Positions 1 through 9,908 of a DNA stretch of 64,000 bases are shown here, piece by piece. Position 1 is the first letter of the stretch. The number at the start of each line of letters is the position of its first letter. Both the position numbers and the translations under genes were made by a program. Source of the DNA: Amphibacillus sediminis NBRC 103570 (GTDB lineage Bacteria > Bacillota > Bacilli > Bacillales > Amphibacillaceae). The notes beneath the pieces are model-generated. The model saw only the letters and a program-made list of their open reading frames with translations, did not search any database and was not told the origin of the DNA. Location: contig NZ_BCQW01000002.1 of assembly GCF_001552275.1 (NCBI RefSeq), positions 186,001 to 250,000 on the forward strand, read 5' to 3'.

Positions 1-283
1 TGGTGATCACAACCAATAAAGAACCATAAGCGATGAAGCGGACTAGTTCTGAGATAGCCATCACAATTCTTCGTTGAAAACGATCGATATAAGGACTGAG
101 CAAAAGCTGGACAATCAGCTTTGTCATTATAGAAATGAACCATAATCCCCCCATCGCAAGCTCCGAACCGGTAAGATCATATACAAGCCACGAAATTAGA
201 AAGGTTCCAAATGTTTGACCAATCGTTGACAAAGATGAACTACTAAAAAGTAACATGTAATTTCGCCCTAAAGCTTTGCTCAT
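1..283 (-). CDS. Major facilitator superfamily transporter, N-terminal part (cut by window edge)
   Basis: I read an open frame from an ATG at 283 to the window edge. It gives about 94 residues starting MSKALGRNYMLLFSSSSL, with two or three hydrophobic helices and the cytoplasmic-loop pattern SPYIDRFQRRIVM after helix 2, which is typical of MFS drug-efflux proteins. The ATG overlaps the TGA stop of the upstream ArsR-type regulator (shared ATGA at 280-283), so the two are probably translationally coupled and the regulator likely controls this pump. The substrate cannot be told; the remainder lies outside the window. Confidence 0.8.
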   Translation of the reverse strand, partial: MSKALGRNYMLLFSSSSLSTIGQTFGTFLISWLVYDLTGSELAMGGLWFISIMTKLIVQLLLSPYIDRFQRRIVMAISELVRFIAYGSLLVVIT

Positions 284-1338
284 TCCCCTACTCCTTTGTT
301 ATTTTCTAAATAATAAAGGAGTTGCTCAGATTCTATCCCTATTAAATCTTTATTAATCACATAACGACGATCGACTAAACGGATAATACGTGCTGACCTT
401 AATAAAGCTAAGTGATGATGAATGGTAGTCTTTCCAAGATTCACTAAATCGGTTAATTCCTTTAATGTTCGACTATTTTCATAAATAAGTTTAACGAGCC
501 TTAATCGATTTTCGTCTGCTAGCGCTTTATACCGTTGAACCATACTGAATGCAGGCTGATAACGATCGTAATGATCTAATAAATGTTGATCTGAAACGGG
601 ATAATAGAATATTTGCATACCTTCTTGCTCTGTCTGAATCACCCAAGGTCGATAAATAACTTGTGGGATAAAACATACTTTAGTAACTGAGGAATCAGGA
701 CTATAATTCGAACCAGCTAAAATCCATTTGATGAATTGTTGATCCGTCAGCTGCACTAACATTTGTTCCTTCTCAGCACGATCTTGCTGTAAAATCTGCT
801 CAAGGTTCGTTGCATTCACTTTAATAACTTCATCAAACCAAGAGCGTAAAAGCCGGTCAATATGATTTAACAGATTAGCCTGACTTTGTTCACAAGTAAA
901 GGCCATTAATTTTGGAAAAAAAGGGTGATTGCCACACTGTTCGGTCAATTCAGCTATGGCCTGCTTATCACCTTGTACTGCCTTTTGTTTGATAGCCTCT
1001 AGCCTTGGACCTAGGTAGGGGAGTGCATAATATTTCAGTTCCTCCTCTGTTAAATCAGTTAAATAACTAAGAAATTGATCTAAACTCTTAAAATCATCTC
1101 GATGTAATAAATCAAGAATCAACTTCCACGTATTATGTTGCTCAGCAAAGTCCAGCTCTACTTGTAAGCCTTTAGAGAAAGGACGAGCTTGCTCCCAATA
1201 AAGATGCTCCTTGTCAAGTGTTTGATGTATATCTGGGTAAGTAACAGCCGCGATCCCTAAAGCGGCCTCATGAAGTAATGAGACTTGAAAGCCAATCTCA
1301 TATCCCTGATTTTTTAAAGTTGTATCAAAAAATTTCAT
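280..1338 (-). CDS. ArsR-family regulator with large N-terminal domain and C-terminal winged helix
   Basis: Start chosen at the ATG (1336-1338) preceded by GGGGG nine bases upstream; an earlier in-frame ATG lacks a ribosome site. The 352-residue product has an unassigned N-terminal region of about 250 residues. A C-terminal winged helix-turn-helix follows (about residues 255-330: YKALADENRLRLVKLIYE, then LTDLVNLGKTTIHHHLALL), the signature of ArsR regulators. This long two-part layout is seen in Bacillales regulators paired with MFS pumps. The stop overlaps the start of the downstream transporter. Probable role: repressor of that pump. The ligand is unknown and no ArsR metal-binding cysteine motif is evident. 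Confidence 0.82.
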   Translation of the reverse strand: MKFFDTTLKNQGYEIGFQVSLLHEAALGIAAVTYPDIHQTLDKEHLYWEQARPFSKGLQVELDFAEQHNTWKLILDLLHRDDFKSLDQFLSYLTDLTEEELKYYALPYLGPRLEAIKQKAVQGDKQAIAELTEQCGNHPFFPKLMAFTCEQSQANLLNHIDRLLRSWFDEVIKVNATNLEQILQQDRAEKEQMLVQLTDQQFIKWILAGSNYSPDSSVTKVCFIPQVIYRPWVIQTEQEGMQIFYYPVSDQHLLDHYDRYQPAFSMVQRYKALADENRLRLVKLIYENSRTLKELTDLVNLGKTTIHHHLALLRSARIIRLVDRRYVINKDLIGIESEQLLYYLENNKGVGE

Positions 1339-1422
1339 ACGATCATTCCCCCTTGATAGTATCTTATAATAATAGAACGATATGTTCAATAAAAATAGAA
1401 TTATTTTTCAAAAAAAATGACC

Positions 1423-1845
1423 CTATTGGTAAAAGGTCATATGTTTCTTATCCGTTTTATAATAGTTCATCCGATCTGCTCTTGTACCGGTATGAAGCTC
1501 AAGCTTATGTCCGTCTGGATCAGTAAAATAAATCGATTGTTTATCACGTTTATCTCTTTTACGTCCTGGTAATATGTTTACATTGTGCTGTTTAAAGTGT
1601 TCCAAAAAGGATTCAAAATCTTGTTGATCAATAGAAAAAGCAATATGGGTATAGGACTGGTTAATCTCTTGTCGCGGAATATGTTTTTCTTCATTTAAGG
1701 CAAGCCAGATGCCATTCAAATCAAAATAAGCTGTCGTATTCCCTTCAACAAGTAACTTAGCACCTAAAACGGTTTGATAAAAATGAATCGAAGCTTTTAA
1801 ATCTGAAACAGAGAACAATAAATGATTAATCCCTTGTATTTTCAC
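1423..1845 (-). CDS. fosB: FosB-type metallothiol transferase (fosfomycin inactivation)
   Basis: A 140-residue vicinal-oxygen-chelate protein, nearly collinear with B. subtilis FosB: it opens [12 protein letters not shown] and has [25 protein letters not shown] and [18 protein letters not shown]. The metal ligands of the family are visible at His8, His67 and Glu116. The family adds bacillithiol to the fosfomycin epoxide using a divalent cation, in the cytoplasm. The gene stands alone between the ArsR-type regulator and a DNA glycosylase. Full length is kept, so it is probably functional; it is an intrinsic-type gene with no mobile-element context. Confidence 0.93.
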   Translation of the reverse strand: MKIQGINHLLFSVSDLKASIHFYQTVLGAKLLVEGNTTAYFDLNGIWLALNEEKHIPRQEINQSYTHIAFSIDQQDFESFLEHFKQHNVNILPGRKRDKRDKQSIYFTDPDGHKLELHTGTRADRMNYYKTDKKHMTFYQ

Positions 1846-1885
1846 ATATTCCTCTCCTCGCTAAAATAGTTGATAATAAGTCAAA

Positions 1886-2527
1886 TTAGTTGAGCCGCTG
1901 CGGACATAAGCTAACAAGTGGACACGTCGGACAAATTGGTTTAGATTTACAATGTTGCTTAGCATGTTGAACAATTAAAGCGTGATACTCATTATAAAGC
2001 AAAACATCACTAGGTAGCTTCTCTTCAAAAAATTGTTGAATAAGTTGATAAGACTTAGGCAAATCAACACCTAAACGATAGTAAATCCGTTTTATATAGG
2101 CATCAACAACAAACACCGGTCGCTGACAGGCATAAAGTAGAATGGAGTCTGCTGTTTCTGGGCCAATTCCTTTAATATTTAGCATCTGGTTACGTAACGA
2201 TTCCGTCCCTATTTCAGCTAATTGCTCAAGTTGATAATTATATTTCTTGTACCAAGCCAAAAAGGCCCGAATTCGCTGTGTCTTGATTCGAAAAAAGCCA
2301 CTCGGTTTAATTAATAATTGAAGTTGTTGATCTGATAAAGTCTCTAGTTGAGTCGCGGTAAGATAAGGCTGTAATTTAGACATAGCTTTTTCAACATTAG
2401 TCCAAGCTGTGTTTTGGACTAAAATTGCTCCAATCATCATCTCAAAGCTCGTTCGAGCCGGCCACCAATTCTGAGGTCCATAATATTGATATAAACGTTG
2501 AAAAACATTAGTTATAAGCTTATCCAT
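1886..2527 (-). CDS. Endonuclease III-like DNA glycosylase (HhH-GPD, COG2231 type)
   Basis: A 213-residue protein with an HhH-GPD fold. It has the helix-hairpin-helix segment IKGIGPETADSILLYA (about residues 115-130), the catalytic-type aspartate in VVDAYIKR, and a C-terminal iron-sulfur cysteine set C-x5-C-x2-C-x5-C. The position of the endonuclease III lyase lysine (GVGRKTA) is Glu here, so a monofunctional glycosylase of the MagIII/COG2231 type is more likely than a bifunctional Nth. Start placed at MDKLITN, nine bases after AAGG; two ATGs further up lie inside the ribosome site. Role: excision of damaged bases; substrate not determined. Confidence 0.85.
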   Translation of the reverse strand: MDKLITNVFQRLYQYYGPQNWWPARTSFEMMIGAILVQNTAWTNVEKAMSKLQPYLTATQLETLSDQQLQLLIKPSGFFRIKTQRIRAFLAWYKKYNYQLEQLAEIGTESLRNQMLNIKGIGPETADSILLYACQRPVFVVDAYIKRIYYRLGVDLPKSYQLIQQFFEEKLPSDVLLYNEYHALIVQHAKQHCKSKPICPTCPLVSLCPQRLN

Positions 2528-2599
2528 CGACATCATCCTTATCTATTTGAACACTTGAAATTAGTTCAGCTTGAAAAATAAAGGCTATCTAATTCTACG

Positions 2600-2869
2600 T
2601 TAATCATCGTTAGATGCTAAGGTGTTATACCATAGCTTCAACACTTCCTTTGTTTTCAAAATCTTGAACAACCTCGTCGTCAATTCTAATGTCTTGAATC
2701 ATTTGTTTAGATAGCTTTTATAGAACGACCAAGTGTTAGATCAATCCGTCTACCATTGTATCAAGCCCAGCTTTTCCAGAAGTAAAGTATGATCTCGTTG
2801 CCTCACCTCGCAATGGCCTGACTTATTATATAAGTATAATAGATCTCTGTTCGATCAGCAAAAACAACA
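2600..2869. other. Intergenic stretch with a possible degraded coding remnant
   Basis: No intact gene. On the minus strand, short open segments such as QMIQDIRIDDEVVQDFENKG (around 2640-2700) and TSGKAGLDTMVDGLI (around 2750-2800) look protein-like but are broken by stops and lack a start. I could not identify a family. The remaining bases show no strong hairpin or promoter. Confidence 0.25.
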
Positions 2870-2870
2870 G

Positions 2871-3025
2871 CAAATAAGCGCAAATGTACAGCTGGGCTTA
2901 TTTGCGCCTAGATTTTTCAAGCTTCGCTCGAAAATCCCCCTCTGGAAATTTGGCGGCATCCACCAAAGGCTTTAACTTTATTCAGTACGGGGTTGGACCC
3001 GAATATGGTTTGAATATATCAATAA
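2871..3025 (+). repeat. Family B intergenic repeat, copy B1 (partial)
   Basis: Matches the family B order: a hairpin of the type GCGCAAAT ... TTTGCGC, a second hairpin TTTTTCAAGC-TTC-GCTCGAAAA, then GGCGGCATCCACCAAAGGC and CTTTAACTTTATTCAG followed by a G-rich/C-rich pair (GGGGTTGGACCC). It lacks the distal hairpin of fuller copies. Any apparent short open frame inside is a by-product of the repeat. Confidence 0.7.
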
Positions 3026-3122
3026 ATAATCAAGTAAGCTTTTTGCCAGATAACATTTCTATTGCTAAGTACAACAATTAAGCGTAAACTAATTCTATTA
3101 AAAATAGAAAAGTGGGATGCAC

Positions 3123-4037
3123 ATGAATGAAAGTCAAGTTAAACTTGGTAGTTTATCTGCTGCCATTGCTTATTTAATTTGGGGTATATTACCAGTCTAT
3201 TGGAAGGCAGTCGGAAGTATAACAGCTGGTGCACTACTTGCCCACCGAATCGTTTGGTCCTTCGTCTTTATGTTTTTTTTACTTATCATATCAAATCATT
3301 TCACAGCATTTTTAAAAGAATGCAAGGTGATCTTTCGAAACCGAAAGAAAGTCTTCGGTCTTATTCTTGCTTCAACGATCATTAGCTGTAATTGGCTTAT
3401 TTTTATTTGGGCTGTTAATAGTAACTACGTGATTCAAGCAAGCCTTGGCTATTATATCAATCCATTAATTAGTATATTACTTGGTGTCATTATCTTAAAA
3501 GAAGCTTTGTCTCAAGCCGAATTTTTCTCTGTTATTCTAGCTGGTTTAGGAGTAACTTTTTTGACATTTTCTTATGGTGTTTTTCCATGGGTATCTTTTC
3601 TGCTAGCTATTACCTTTGCGCTCTATGCACTTATTAAAAAGACCTTGGATATCTCACCAATGAGTGGACTTACTCTCGAAACCTTAATGGTATTCCCCTT
3701 TGCTTTAACCTATTTATTTATAGAACAAACATCATTACAAGCAATGGGTACCTCGCTATCGCTAGCTGGATTACTAGTTGGAGCGGGTATTGTAACAGCT
3801 ATTCCTTTATTATTGTTTGCAGTAGGTGCAAAGAAAATCCCGCTATCAATGATAGGCTTTCTTCAATACATTTCACCTACTTTAATGCTATTAATTGGTG
3901 TTTTCATCTATAACGAAACATTTACTTTTGCTCATTTGATCGCTTTTCTAGCAATTTGGATTGCACTAGGCATTTATACAAGCTCTCGTTTCTTAAAGCT
4001 ATATCAATCCAAGCAAGCCATGAAAAAGGTCAGTTAG
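3123..4037 (+). CDS. rarD: RarD-type EamA permease
   Basis: About 304 residues with ten hydrophobic helices and the RarD signatures AYLIWGILPVYWK near the start, LAHRIVWSF, NWLIFIWAVN, QASLGYYINPL and GFLQYISPTLMLLIGV. It belongs to the EamA drug/metabolite transporter superfamily in the cytoplasmic membrane; RarD was first linked to chloramphenicol tolerance, but its true substrate is unsettled. Two ATGs lie six bases apart (3117 and 3123). GTGGG sits about right for the second, which I prefer. It stands alone, facing the deo genes. Confidence 0.9.
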   Translation: MNESQVKLGSLSAAIAYLIWGILPVYWKAVGSITAGALLAHRIVWSFVFMFFLLIISNHFTAFLKECKVIFRNRKKVFGLILASTIISCNWLIFIWAVNSNYVIQASLGYYINPLISILLGVIILKEALSQAEFFSVILAGLGVTFLTFSYGVFPWVSFLLAITFALYALIKKTLDISPMSGLTLETLMVFPFALTYLFIEQTSLQAMGTSLSLAGLLVGAGIVTAIPLLLFAVGAKKIPLSMIGFLQYISPTLMLLIGVFIYNETFTFAHLIAFLAIWIALGIYTSSRFLKLYQSKQAMKKVS

Positions 4038-4081
4038 TTATTGATCAGCTCGATCATATTAAGGCTCCAGTCTGTACATCG

Positions 4082-4195
4082 GATAAAGTGAAACTTTGTT
4101 CAGTGGGGGGCGACGCATAGGATGTGCTCGTGCAGATGTAGCGAACTTAGTCAGCTTCCTCTCTCCCCCACTGAACGTTAGTTGAACCAGATAAA
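4082..4195 (+). repeat. Family A intergenic repeat, copy A1 (internally and 3'-deleted)
   Basis: Begins GATAAAGTGAAACTTTG and keeps the long-range arms TTCAGTGGGGG and CCCCCACTGAAC. The central GTTGCGAC...GTCGC hairpin is shortened, and after GTTAGTTGAACCA the copy jumps to GATAAA, so the distal hairpin and pseudoknot part are missing. It lies between rarD and deoC, which converge. Confidence 0.8.
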
Positions 4196-4234
4196 TGGCT
4201 TTCTCTTAGATACTTTAATAGCTAACCCATGATA

Positions 4235-4278
4235 ATGAAAAGGGGACAGCCGATTTACCGGATATCCCCTTTTCATTA
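4235..4278 (-). terminator. Rho-independent terminator after deoC
   Basis: AATGAAAAGGGGA ... TCCCCTTTTCATT forms a stem of about 13 bp that begins at the deoC stop codon. The downstream side on the minus strand reads CCCCTTTTC. It would end the deo transcript and, being nearly symmetric, could also act on transcription from rarD. Confidence 0.75.
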
Positions 4279-4947
4279 ATAATCACTCGTTCCTTGTTCA
4301 CCTTTGATAATCGCAATACCTGCGCTTGCACCAATACGGGTCGCACCTGCGTCAACAACTGCTTGTGCAGTTGCGTGATCACGTACTCCACCTGATGCTT
4401 TAACGCCAATATTTGGACCCACTGTTTGACGCATTAAACGAATATCCTCTACCGTAGCACCGCCAGTGGAGAAGCCTGTTGATGTCTTAACATAATCTGC
4501 CCCTGCCGCTACGGCAAGCTCGCATGCTTTAACCTTCTCCTGCTCTGTCAATAGGCTTGTTTCAATAATTACCTTCACTAAAGCTTTTCCCTTAGCTGCA
4601 CCGACCACTGCTTCAATATCCGCTTGGACGAGCTGATATTCCTGGCCCTTCAGTGCACCAATATTAATAACCATATCGACTTCAGTTGCACCTTTTTCAA
4701 TTGCGTCCTTTGTCTCAAATGCCTTAGTAGCAGAGGTTGAAGCACCTAAAGGAAAACCGATAACGGTACAAACTTTTACATCTGAACCTTCGAGCTCCCT
4801 TGCCGCCAATTCAACCCAAGCAGGGTTAATGCATACCGAATAAAAACCATGCGCTTTCGCTTCGGCACATACCTTTTCCACTTGTTCCTTGCTAGTTTCA
4901 GCCTTTAACACGGTATGATCAATCATTTTCGCCAATTCTTTCCCCAT
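4276..4947 (-). CDS. deoC: Deoxyribose-phosphate aldolase
   Basis: 223 residues opening [19 protein letters not shown], with the class I aldolase features [13 protein letters not shown] (Schiff-base lysine), GVKASGGVR (second active-site lysine) and the aspartate in INIGALKGQ. It cleaves 2-deoxyribose 5-phosphate to glyceraldehyde 3-phosphate and acetaldehyde, the last step of deoxynucleoside breakdown. AGGAGG lies upstream. It directly follows cdd (18-bp gap) as the last gene of the minus-strand nucleoside salvage group. Confidence 0.96.
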   Translation of the reverse strand: MGKELAKMIDHTVLKAETSKEQVEKVCAEAKAHGFYSVCINPAWVELAARELEGSDVKVCTVIGFPLGASTSATKAFETKDAIEKGATEVDMVINIGALKGQEYQLVQADIEAVVGAAKGKALVKVIIETSLLTEQEKVKACELAVAAGADYVKTSTGFSTGGATVEDIRLMRQTVGPNIGVKASGGVRDHATAQAVVDAGATRIGASAGIAIIKGEQGTSDY

Positions 4948-4965
4948 TCTTTAATCCTCCTCTTT

Positions 4966-5370
<405 letters not shown>

Positions 5371-5390
5371 TCAAATACCTCCCATTTGTT

Positions 5391-5602
5391 CAAAAATGCT
5401 GAATCAGAAGCAAGCAGGTCTAGAGATCAAATACCCATTGGCGTATTTACACCCAGATTTTATCAAGCGAAGCTCGATAAATTCCCGCTGAAAATCTGTG
5501 GCATCCGCCAGAGGTTTTACCTTGATTCAGCCGGGTTTTTCATCCACACTGAATGGAAAAAACGATGCATTCATCACACCACTTATGTAAGTGGGAGACC
5601 TC
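5391..5602 (+). repeat. Family B intergenic repeat, copy B2
   Basis: Contains the hairpin TTTATC-AAGCGAAGCT-CGATAAA, the GGCATCCGCCAGAGG segment, the CTTGATTCAG ... CTGAATGG pair and the distal pair ACCACTTA...TAAGTGGGAG. It abuts family A copy A2, so the two lie head to tail within the deo operon gap. The run of apparent codons across it is not a gene. Confidence 0.75.
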
Positions 5603-5860
5603 TGATAATGTGAAACTTCGTTCAGTGGGGGTTTCGACGCATAAGATGTGCTCGTGCAGATTGCGACACGACGTTGCGAACTTAGTCAGCTTCCTCTGTC
5701 CCCACTGAACGGAACGCTAGTTGAACCAATCGGGCTGTTACTGGCTGTTGGATCTCCCACTTAGAAATGATATGTTCCCTTATTTCTTGAACTGGGAGTC
5801 TTACAAAAGCCCTTCGATGGGGCGAGTAATCACAGCCCCATCCAGTTACACTGCGATAAA
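5603..5860 (+). repeat. Family A intergenic repeat, copy A2 (full length)
   Basis: Full-length copy from GATAATGTGAAACTTCG to CTGCGATAAA. Visible parts are the arms GTTCAGTGGGGG / CCCCACTGAAC, the GCGACACGACGTTGC hairpin, GTTACTGGCT, the distal hairpin, and the GGGGC...GCCCC stem followed by CTGCGA. The loop strand reads TCACA instead of TCGCA, which weakens the pseudoknot in this copy. It lies between punA and cdd, antisense to their transcription. Confidence 0.85.
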
Positions 5861-5865
5861 TCAAG

Positions 5866-6684
5866 TTAAGCTAACTTAGCTAAAATCGCCTTAACAAAAT
5901 CTAAAAAAGCCCCTCTTACTTTTTCAGTTGTCTCGATTACTTCCTCGTGATTGAGCGGCTGATCAAGTATCCCAGCTGCCATATTTGATATACATGAAAT
6001 ACCAAGCACCTCGATTCCGACATGCCGAGCTACAATAACTTCAGGAACAGTTGACATTCCGACCGCATCTCCTCCAATAGCTTGTAACATTCTAATTTCA
6101 GCAGGTGTCTCATAAGTAGGTCCTGTATTCCAAACATATACGCCCTCTTTAAGATCAAGCTGTATCGATTGAGCGACATCACGAGCAAGCTGCTGTAATT
6201 TGCGATCATAAGCAGTTGACATATCAGGAAAACGAACACCTTGTTCAGGATCATTCGGGCCAATTAAGGGATTTTGCCCCGTATTATTCAAGTGATCCGT
6301 AATCAACATTAAGTCTCCTGGCTTAAACGCGTGATTCACGCCACCAGCAGCATTGGTTACAATCAGCTTCTCAACACCAAGCGCCTTCATTACACGTACT
6401 GGAAAGGTAACCGCATCAAGTCCGTAGCCTTCATAATAATGAAAGCGTCCCTGCATGGCTATCACTGCTGATCCATTTAGTTTTCCACAAACCAATTGTC
6501 CAGCATGACCTTCAACAGTTGAAATCGGAAACCCTGGTATTTCCTGGTATTTTATTTTGACTGGTTGCTCAATCTCGTCTGCAAGCATACCTAATCCCGA
6601 TCCTAAAATTAAACCTATTTTAGGCCTTTCTTGAAGCTTTTCGGCAATAAAAGTGGTTGCTTCCTGAAGCTGTTTCAATTTCAT
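5866..6684 (-). CDS. punA: Purine-nucleoside phosphorylase (trimeric, PNP type)
   Basis: 272 residues with the low-molecular-mass PNP signature: GLILGSGLGMLADEI (phosphate binding), TVEGHAGQLVCG, MQGRFHYYEGYG, TNAAGGVN and GDAVGMSTVPEVIVARH. It phosphorolyses inosine and guanosine and their deoxy forms to base and (deoxy)ribose 1-phosphate. B. subtilis calls it pupG. It lies 15 bp downstream of deoB, giving the usual deoB-punA pair. The stop codon is six bases from the end of a family A repeat. Confidence 0.95.
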   Translation of the reverse strand: MKLKQLQEATTFIAEKLQERPKIGLILGSGLGMLADEIEQPVKIKYQEIPGFPISTVEGHAGQLVCGKLNGSAVIAMQGRFHYYEGYGLDAVTFPVRVMKALGVEKLIVTNAAGGVNHAFKPGDLMLITDHLNNTGQNPLIGPNDPEQGVRFPDMSTAYDRKLQQLARDVAQSIQLDLKEGVYVWNTGPTYETPAEIRMLQAIGGDAVGMSTVPEVIVARHVGIEVLGISCISNMAAGILDQPLNHEEVIETTEKVRGAFLDFVKAILAKLA

Positions 6685-6699
6685 TTGCTCTCCCCCTAA

Positions 6700-7881
6700 T
6701 TAGTTAATCAATGTTAAAAAGCTCTCCCCATGCTTTGGTAGCTGAACTGCAAAGTTCTCAGCTACAGTTGCTCCAATATCAGCAAAGGTTTGGCGGACCG
6801 GTAATTCTTGTCCCGCTATAATACCTTTATGATAAACGATTAAGGGGACATATTCGCGAGTATGATCAGTGCCATGATGAATAGGATCATTACCGTGATC
6901 CGCAGTTATCATTAATAGATCGTCCTCGTTCAATTTTTCTAATACTTCAGGTAATCGTCTGTCAAAGGCTTCTAGTGCTTCCCCATATCCTTGAGGATCT
7001 CGTCGGTGACCATATTTGGCATCAAAATCAACTAAGTTAAGAAAGTTCAAGCCCTTAAAATCATCATCCATCGATTGAATAAGCTTTTCCATCCCATCAT
7101 CATTATCGCGTGTCCTAATTGCTTTCGTAATGCCTTCACCATCATAAATATCAGAAATTTTCCCAAGTGCAATAACATCTAACCCCTGATCTTTCAGCTC
7201 ATTCATAACCGTTCGTCCAAATGGCTTTAAAGCATAATCATGACGATTAGCAGTTCGTTCAAACGCTCCAGGCTCTCCAATAAATGGTCGCGCAATGATC
7301 CGACCAACCATGTATTGGTCATTCATTGTTAAGCTACGAGCTATTTCACAAATTCGATAAAGTTCTTCAAGGGGAACAACCTCTTCATGTGCAGCAATTT
7401 GTAAAACTGAATCAGCTGACGTATATACAATAAGTGCCCCTGTCTTAATATGCTCTTCTCCTAGCTCATCCAAAATCTCAGTACCTGATGCTGGCTTATT
7501 GCCTATTATATCACGACCGGTTTCACTTCTGATCTGTTCTAGCAAATCATTAGGAAAACCATCGGGAAAGGTTTGAAATGGTTGATCAATGCGCAAACCC
7601 ATTATCTCCCAATGACCTGTCATCGTATCCTTTCCGTTTGAAGCCTCTTGCATTTTAGTATAGTGCGCAAGTGGTTGTTGAGCTTTTTCAATTCCTTTAA
7701 TCTCTCGAATATTACTTAAACCGAGTCGTCCCATTGCCGGCATAGAGAGCCCCCCCATATGCTCAGCAATATGTCCTAATGTATCAGCCCCTACATCATT
7801 AAAATCGGCTGCATCTGGTGCTTCTCCAATACCTACCGAATCCATTACGACTAAAAAGATGCGTTTAAATCGATCCATCAT
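6700..7881 (-). CDS. deoB: Phosphopentomutase
   Basis: 393 residues, alkaline-phosphatase superfamily. The metal-binding patterns [36 protein letters not shown] and ITADHGNDP are all present. It interconverts (deoxy)ribose 1- and 5-phosphate, linking the phosphorylases to DeoC. The start is set at ATG 7881, nine bases after AGGAGG; a longer in-frame version would begin inside or before the ribosome site and adds residues absent from B. subtilis Drm. Followed by punA. Confidence 0.95.
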   Translation of the reverse strand: MMDRFKRIFLVVMDSVGIGEAPDAADFNDVGADTLGHIAEHMGGLSMPAMGRLGLSNIREIKGIEKAQQPLAHYTKMQEASNGKDTMTGHWEIMGLRIDQPFQTFPDGFPNDLLEQIRSETGRDIIGNKPASGTEILDELGEEHIKTGALIVYTSADSVLQIAAHEEVVPLEELYRICEIARSLTMNDQYMVGRIIARPFIGEPGAFERTANRHDYALKPFGRTVMNELKDQGLDVIALGKISDIYDGEGITKAIRTRDNDDGMEKLIQSMDDDFKGLNFLNLVDFDAKYGHRRDPQGYGEALEAFDRRLPEVLEKLNEDDLLMITADHGNDPIHHGTDHTREYVPLIVYHKGIIAGQELPVRQTFADIGATVAENFAVQLPKHGESFLTLIN

Positions 7882-7981
7882 CAGTTTCATCCTCCTATAC
7901 ACGAATTATCATTAAGCCCATATTGGCTAGAATGCCATGAGCATTTGAAATGATTCTCCCCTCAAAGCATTCCTTAATTAG

Positions 7982-8149
7982 TTAGCTGAATAAAGCCTTA
8001 ATGTAATCAGCAATAATCCCACCAAAGTAAACACCAAATACCCCGACTATTGCTGAAAACACCGGCGGTGCCGGTAGTGGTAACTTCAAAAACCTAAACA
8101 ATATCCCCACAATGATTCCTGCAAGTAAAGCTAATAAGATCTCTTTCAT
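7982..8149 (-). CDS. Small XapX-like membrane protein
   Basis: A 55-residue frame, MKEILLALLAGIIVGILFRF..., with AGGAG upstream of the ATG. It has two hydrophobic helices separated by LKLPLPAPPVF and ends YIKALFS. This matches the XapX domain family (small membrane proteins named after the E. coli xanthosine phosphorylase region). Its place between pdp and deoB within the nucleoside salvage group fits that association. Biochemical function is unknown. Confidence 0.8.
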   Translation of the reverse strand: MKEILLALLAGIIVGILFRFLKLPLPAPPVFSAIVGVFGVYFGGIIADYIKALFS

Positions 8150-8184
8150 ATCTGTCTCTCCTAATATGGTTAACGTTATTTAGT

Positions 8185-9486
8185 TTAACTAATCACATCA
8201 TAAACTAACGGATGTAACTCTGGTTTGTCCTTCTCGATACTGTATGCTGCTTGAATTTTTGCTTCGACCTCATTAATACCCGTATGATTACTATGGATAA
8301 TGGCCAAGATATCGCCCGCTTGAACACGATCCCCAATCTTTTTCTGTAGTATAACCCCAACAGCCAGGTCAATTTCTGACTCCTTGGTCATCCGCCCAGC
8401 GCCCAGCATACTAGCCGCAACTCCCACTTCTTCTGCAGCAATATCGGTTACATAACCATCTTGATCGGCCTTCACTTCAAAAGTGTATCGTGATGTTGGA
8501 AGTTTGTTAGGTTGGTCAACAACAGAAGCATCGCCACCTTGGGCAGCAATAAAAGTTTTAAATTTTTCAATAGCTTGACCATTATCGATAACTTGCTTTA
8601 ATTTTTCACGCGCCTCCTCAATAGAATGAGCTTTTTTCGCTAAATAAACCATATGGCTTCCTAGCGTTAAGCATAATTCAGTTAAATCAGCAGGCCCGTG
8701 ACCTTTTAATGTATCAATGGCTTCTTTTACTTCTAGGGCATTACCTATTGCAAATCCTAGTGGTTGGCTCATATCTGAAATAACAGCGATCGTATCACGT
8801 CCTGCTCCATTACCTATACTAACCATAGCTTGTGCCAATTCTCTTGCTGCTGCTAAGTCCTTCATAAATGCACCTGAGCCTGTTTTGACATCAAGCACAA
8901 TCGCATCAGCACCTGACGCAATTTTTTTACTCATAATTGAGCTGGCAATTAGTGGAACCGAGTTAACTGTTGCGGTTACATCACGCAAAGCATATAGCTT
9001 TTTATCAGCTGGGGTTAGATTGCCACTTTGCCCGACTACTGCCACTTTGTTTTTGTTGACGAGCTGATTAAAGGCTTGACTATCGAGCTCGACTTGAAAG
9101 CCGGAGATAGATTCTAATTTATCAATGGTTCCCCCAGTATGACCTAAGCCCCGTCCAGACATCTTGGCAACTGGAACGTCTAATGCTGCCACTAATGGAG
9201 CCAAAATTAGTGTTGTGGTATCGCCTACTCCTCCCGTGCTATGCTTATCTACCTTTATTCCTTCTATTCCAGATAAATCAATTTGATCACCTGATTCGAC
9301 CATGGCCATCGTTAAGTTGACACGTTCATCCGTTGTCATGTCTTGAAAATACAGGGCCATTGCTAATGCAGACATTTGGTAATCAGGAATTTCACCCTCG
9401 GTATAACCTTTGATAATAAAATCTATTTCTTCTTTTGATAACGTTTTGCCATCACGCTTCTTGGCAATAAGGTCGACCATCCTCAT
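8185..9486 (-). CDS. pdp: Pyrimidine-nucleoside phosphorylase
   Basis: 433 residues. Thymidine/pyrimidine phosphorylase signatures are clear: [68 protein letters not shown], plus the C-terminal PYNP domain. It phosphorolyses uridine, deoxyuridine and thymidine. It is the first enzyme of the minus-strand salvage group; the 575-bp gap upstream holds repeats B3 and C1 and then the GntR regulator. Confidence 0.96.
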   Translation of the reverse strand: MRMVDLIAKKRDGKTLSKEEIDFIIKGYTEGEIPDYQMSALAMALYFQDMTTDERVNLTMAMVESGDQIDLSGIEGIKVDKHSTGGVGDTTTLILAPLVAALDVPVAKMSGRGLGHTGGTIDKLESISGFQVELDSQAFNQLVNKNKVAVVGQSGNLTPADKKLYALRDVTATVNSVPLIASSIMSKKIASGADAIVLDVKTGSGAFMKDLAAARELAQAMVSIGNGAGRDTIAVISDMSQPLGFAIGNALEVKEAIDTLKGHGPADLTELCLTLGSHMVYLAKKAHSIEEAREKLKQVIDNGQAIEKFKTFIAAQGGDASVVDQPNKLPTSRYTFEVKADQDGYVTDIAAEEVGVAASMLGAGRMTKESEIDLAVGVILQKKIGDRVQAGDILAIIHSNHTGINEVEAKIQAAYSIEKDKPELHPLVYDVIS

Positions 9487-9567
9487 CTGATATCATCCTT
9501 TCATCCATTTTTATTCGACAACTTGTTTACTAACTTTATATCCTTAATAAATTACCTTAGTCTAATC

Positions 9568-9750
9568 ATTTAATGCGCCTTGGTCTATTGGCACCAAATT
9601 TAAAAAAGCGAGCTCGATAAAATCCCATTGAAAGTCTGTAGCATCCGCTAAAGGTCTTAACTTTATCAGCTGGGGTTTGAACCCCCTGAAGAGATACTAT
9701 AGGCATTGACCTCGTCACTTATAAAAGTGGGAAACTTTTGCTGAATGAAA
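9568..9750 (+). repeat. Family B intergenic repeat, copy B3
   Basis: Starts ATGCGCCTTGGTCTATTGGC, then GCGAGCTCGATAAAATCCC, TGTAGCATCCGCTAAAGG, CTTTATCAGCTGGGG with GAACCCCCTGAAG, then the distal pair CACTTATA...AAAGTGGGA and TTGCTGAATG. It lies in the leader region upstream of pdp, antisense to it. Confidence 0.75.
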
Positions 9751-9908
9751 TTAAAATTCATCTTCAAGATAGGACGTCCAACAACTAAATGGTTTAAAGT
9801 CCTATACATGGGAACAACTCCAGTATAATGATAAGACATCCTACAAGTCAATCATTACTAGAAAAAAAATACAGTTTATTTACCCCAATTTCATTATATC
9901 AACACTTT

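Noticed and set aside
2884-3081. A 65-codon open frame over repeat B1
   Set aside because: It lies within a non-coding repeat shared with other gaps and has no ribosome site; the frame is not kept in other copies.
5386-5613. Open frame of 75 codons upstream of cdd
   Set aside because: Made of family B repeat sequence; other copies do not keep the frame open.
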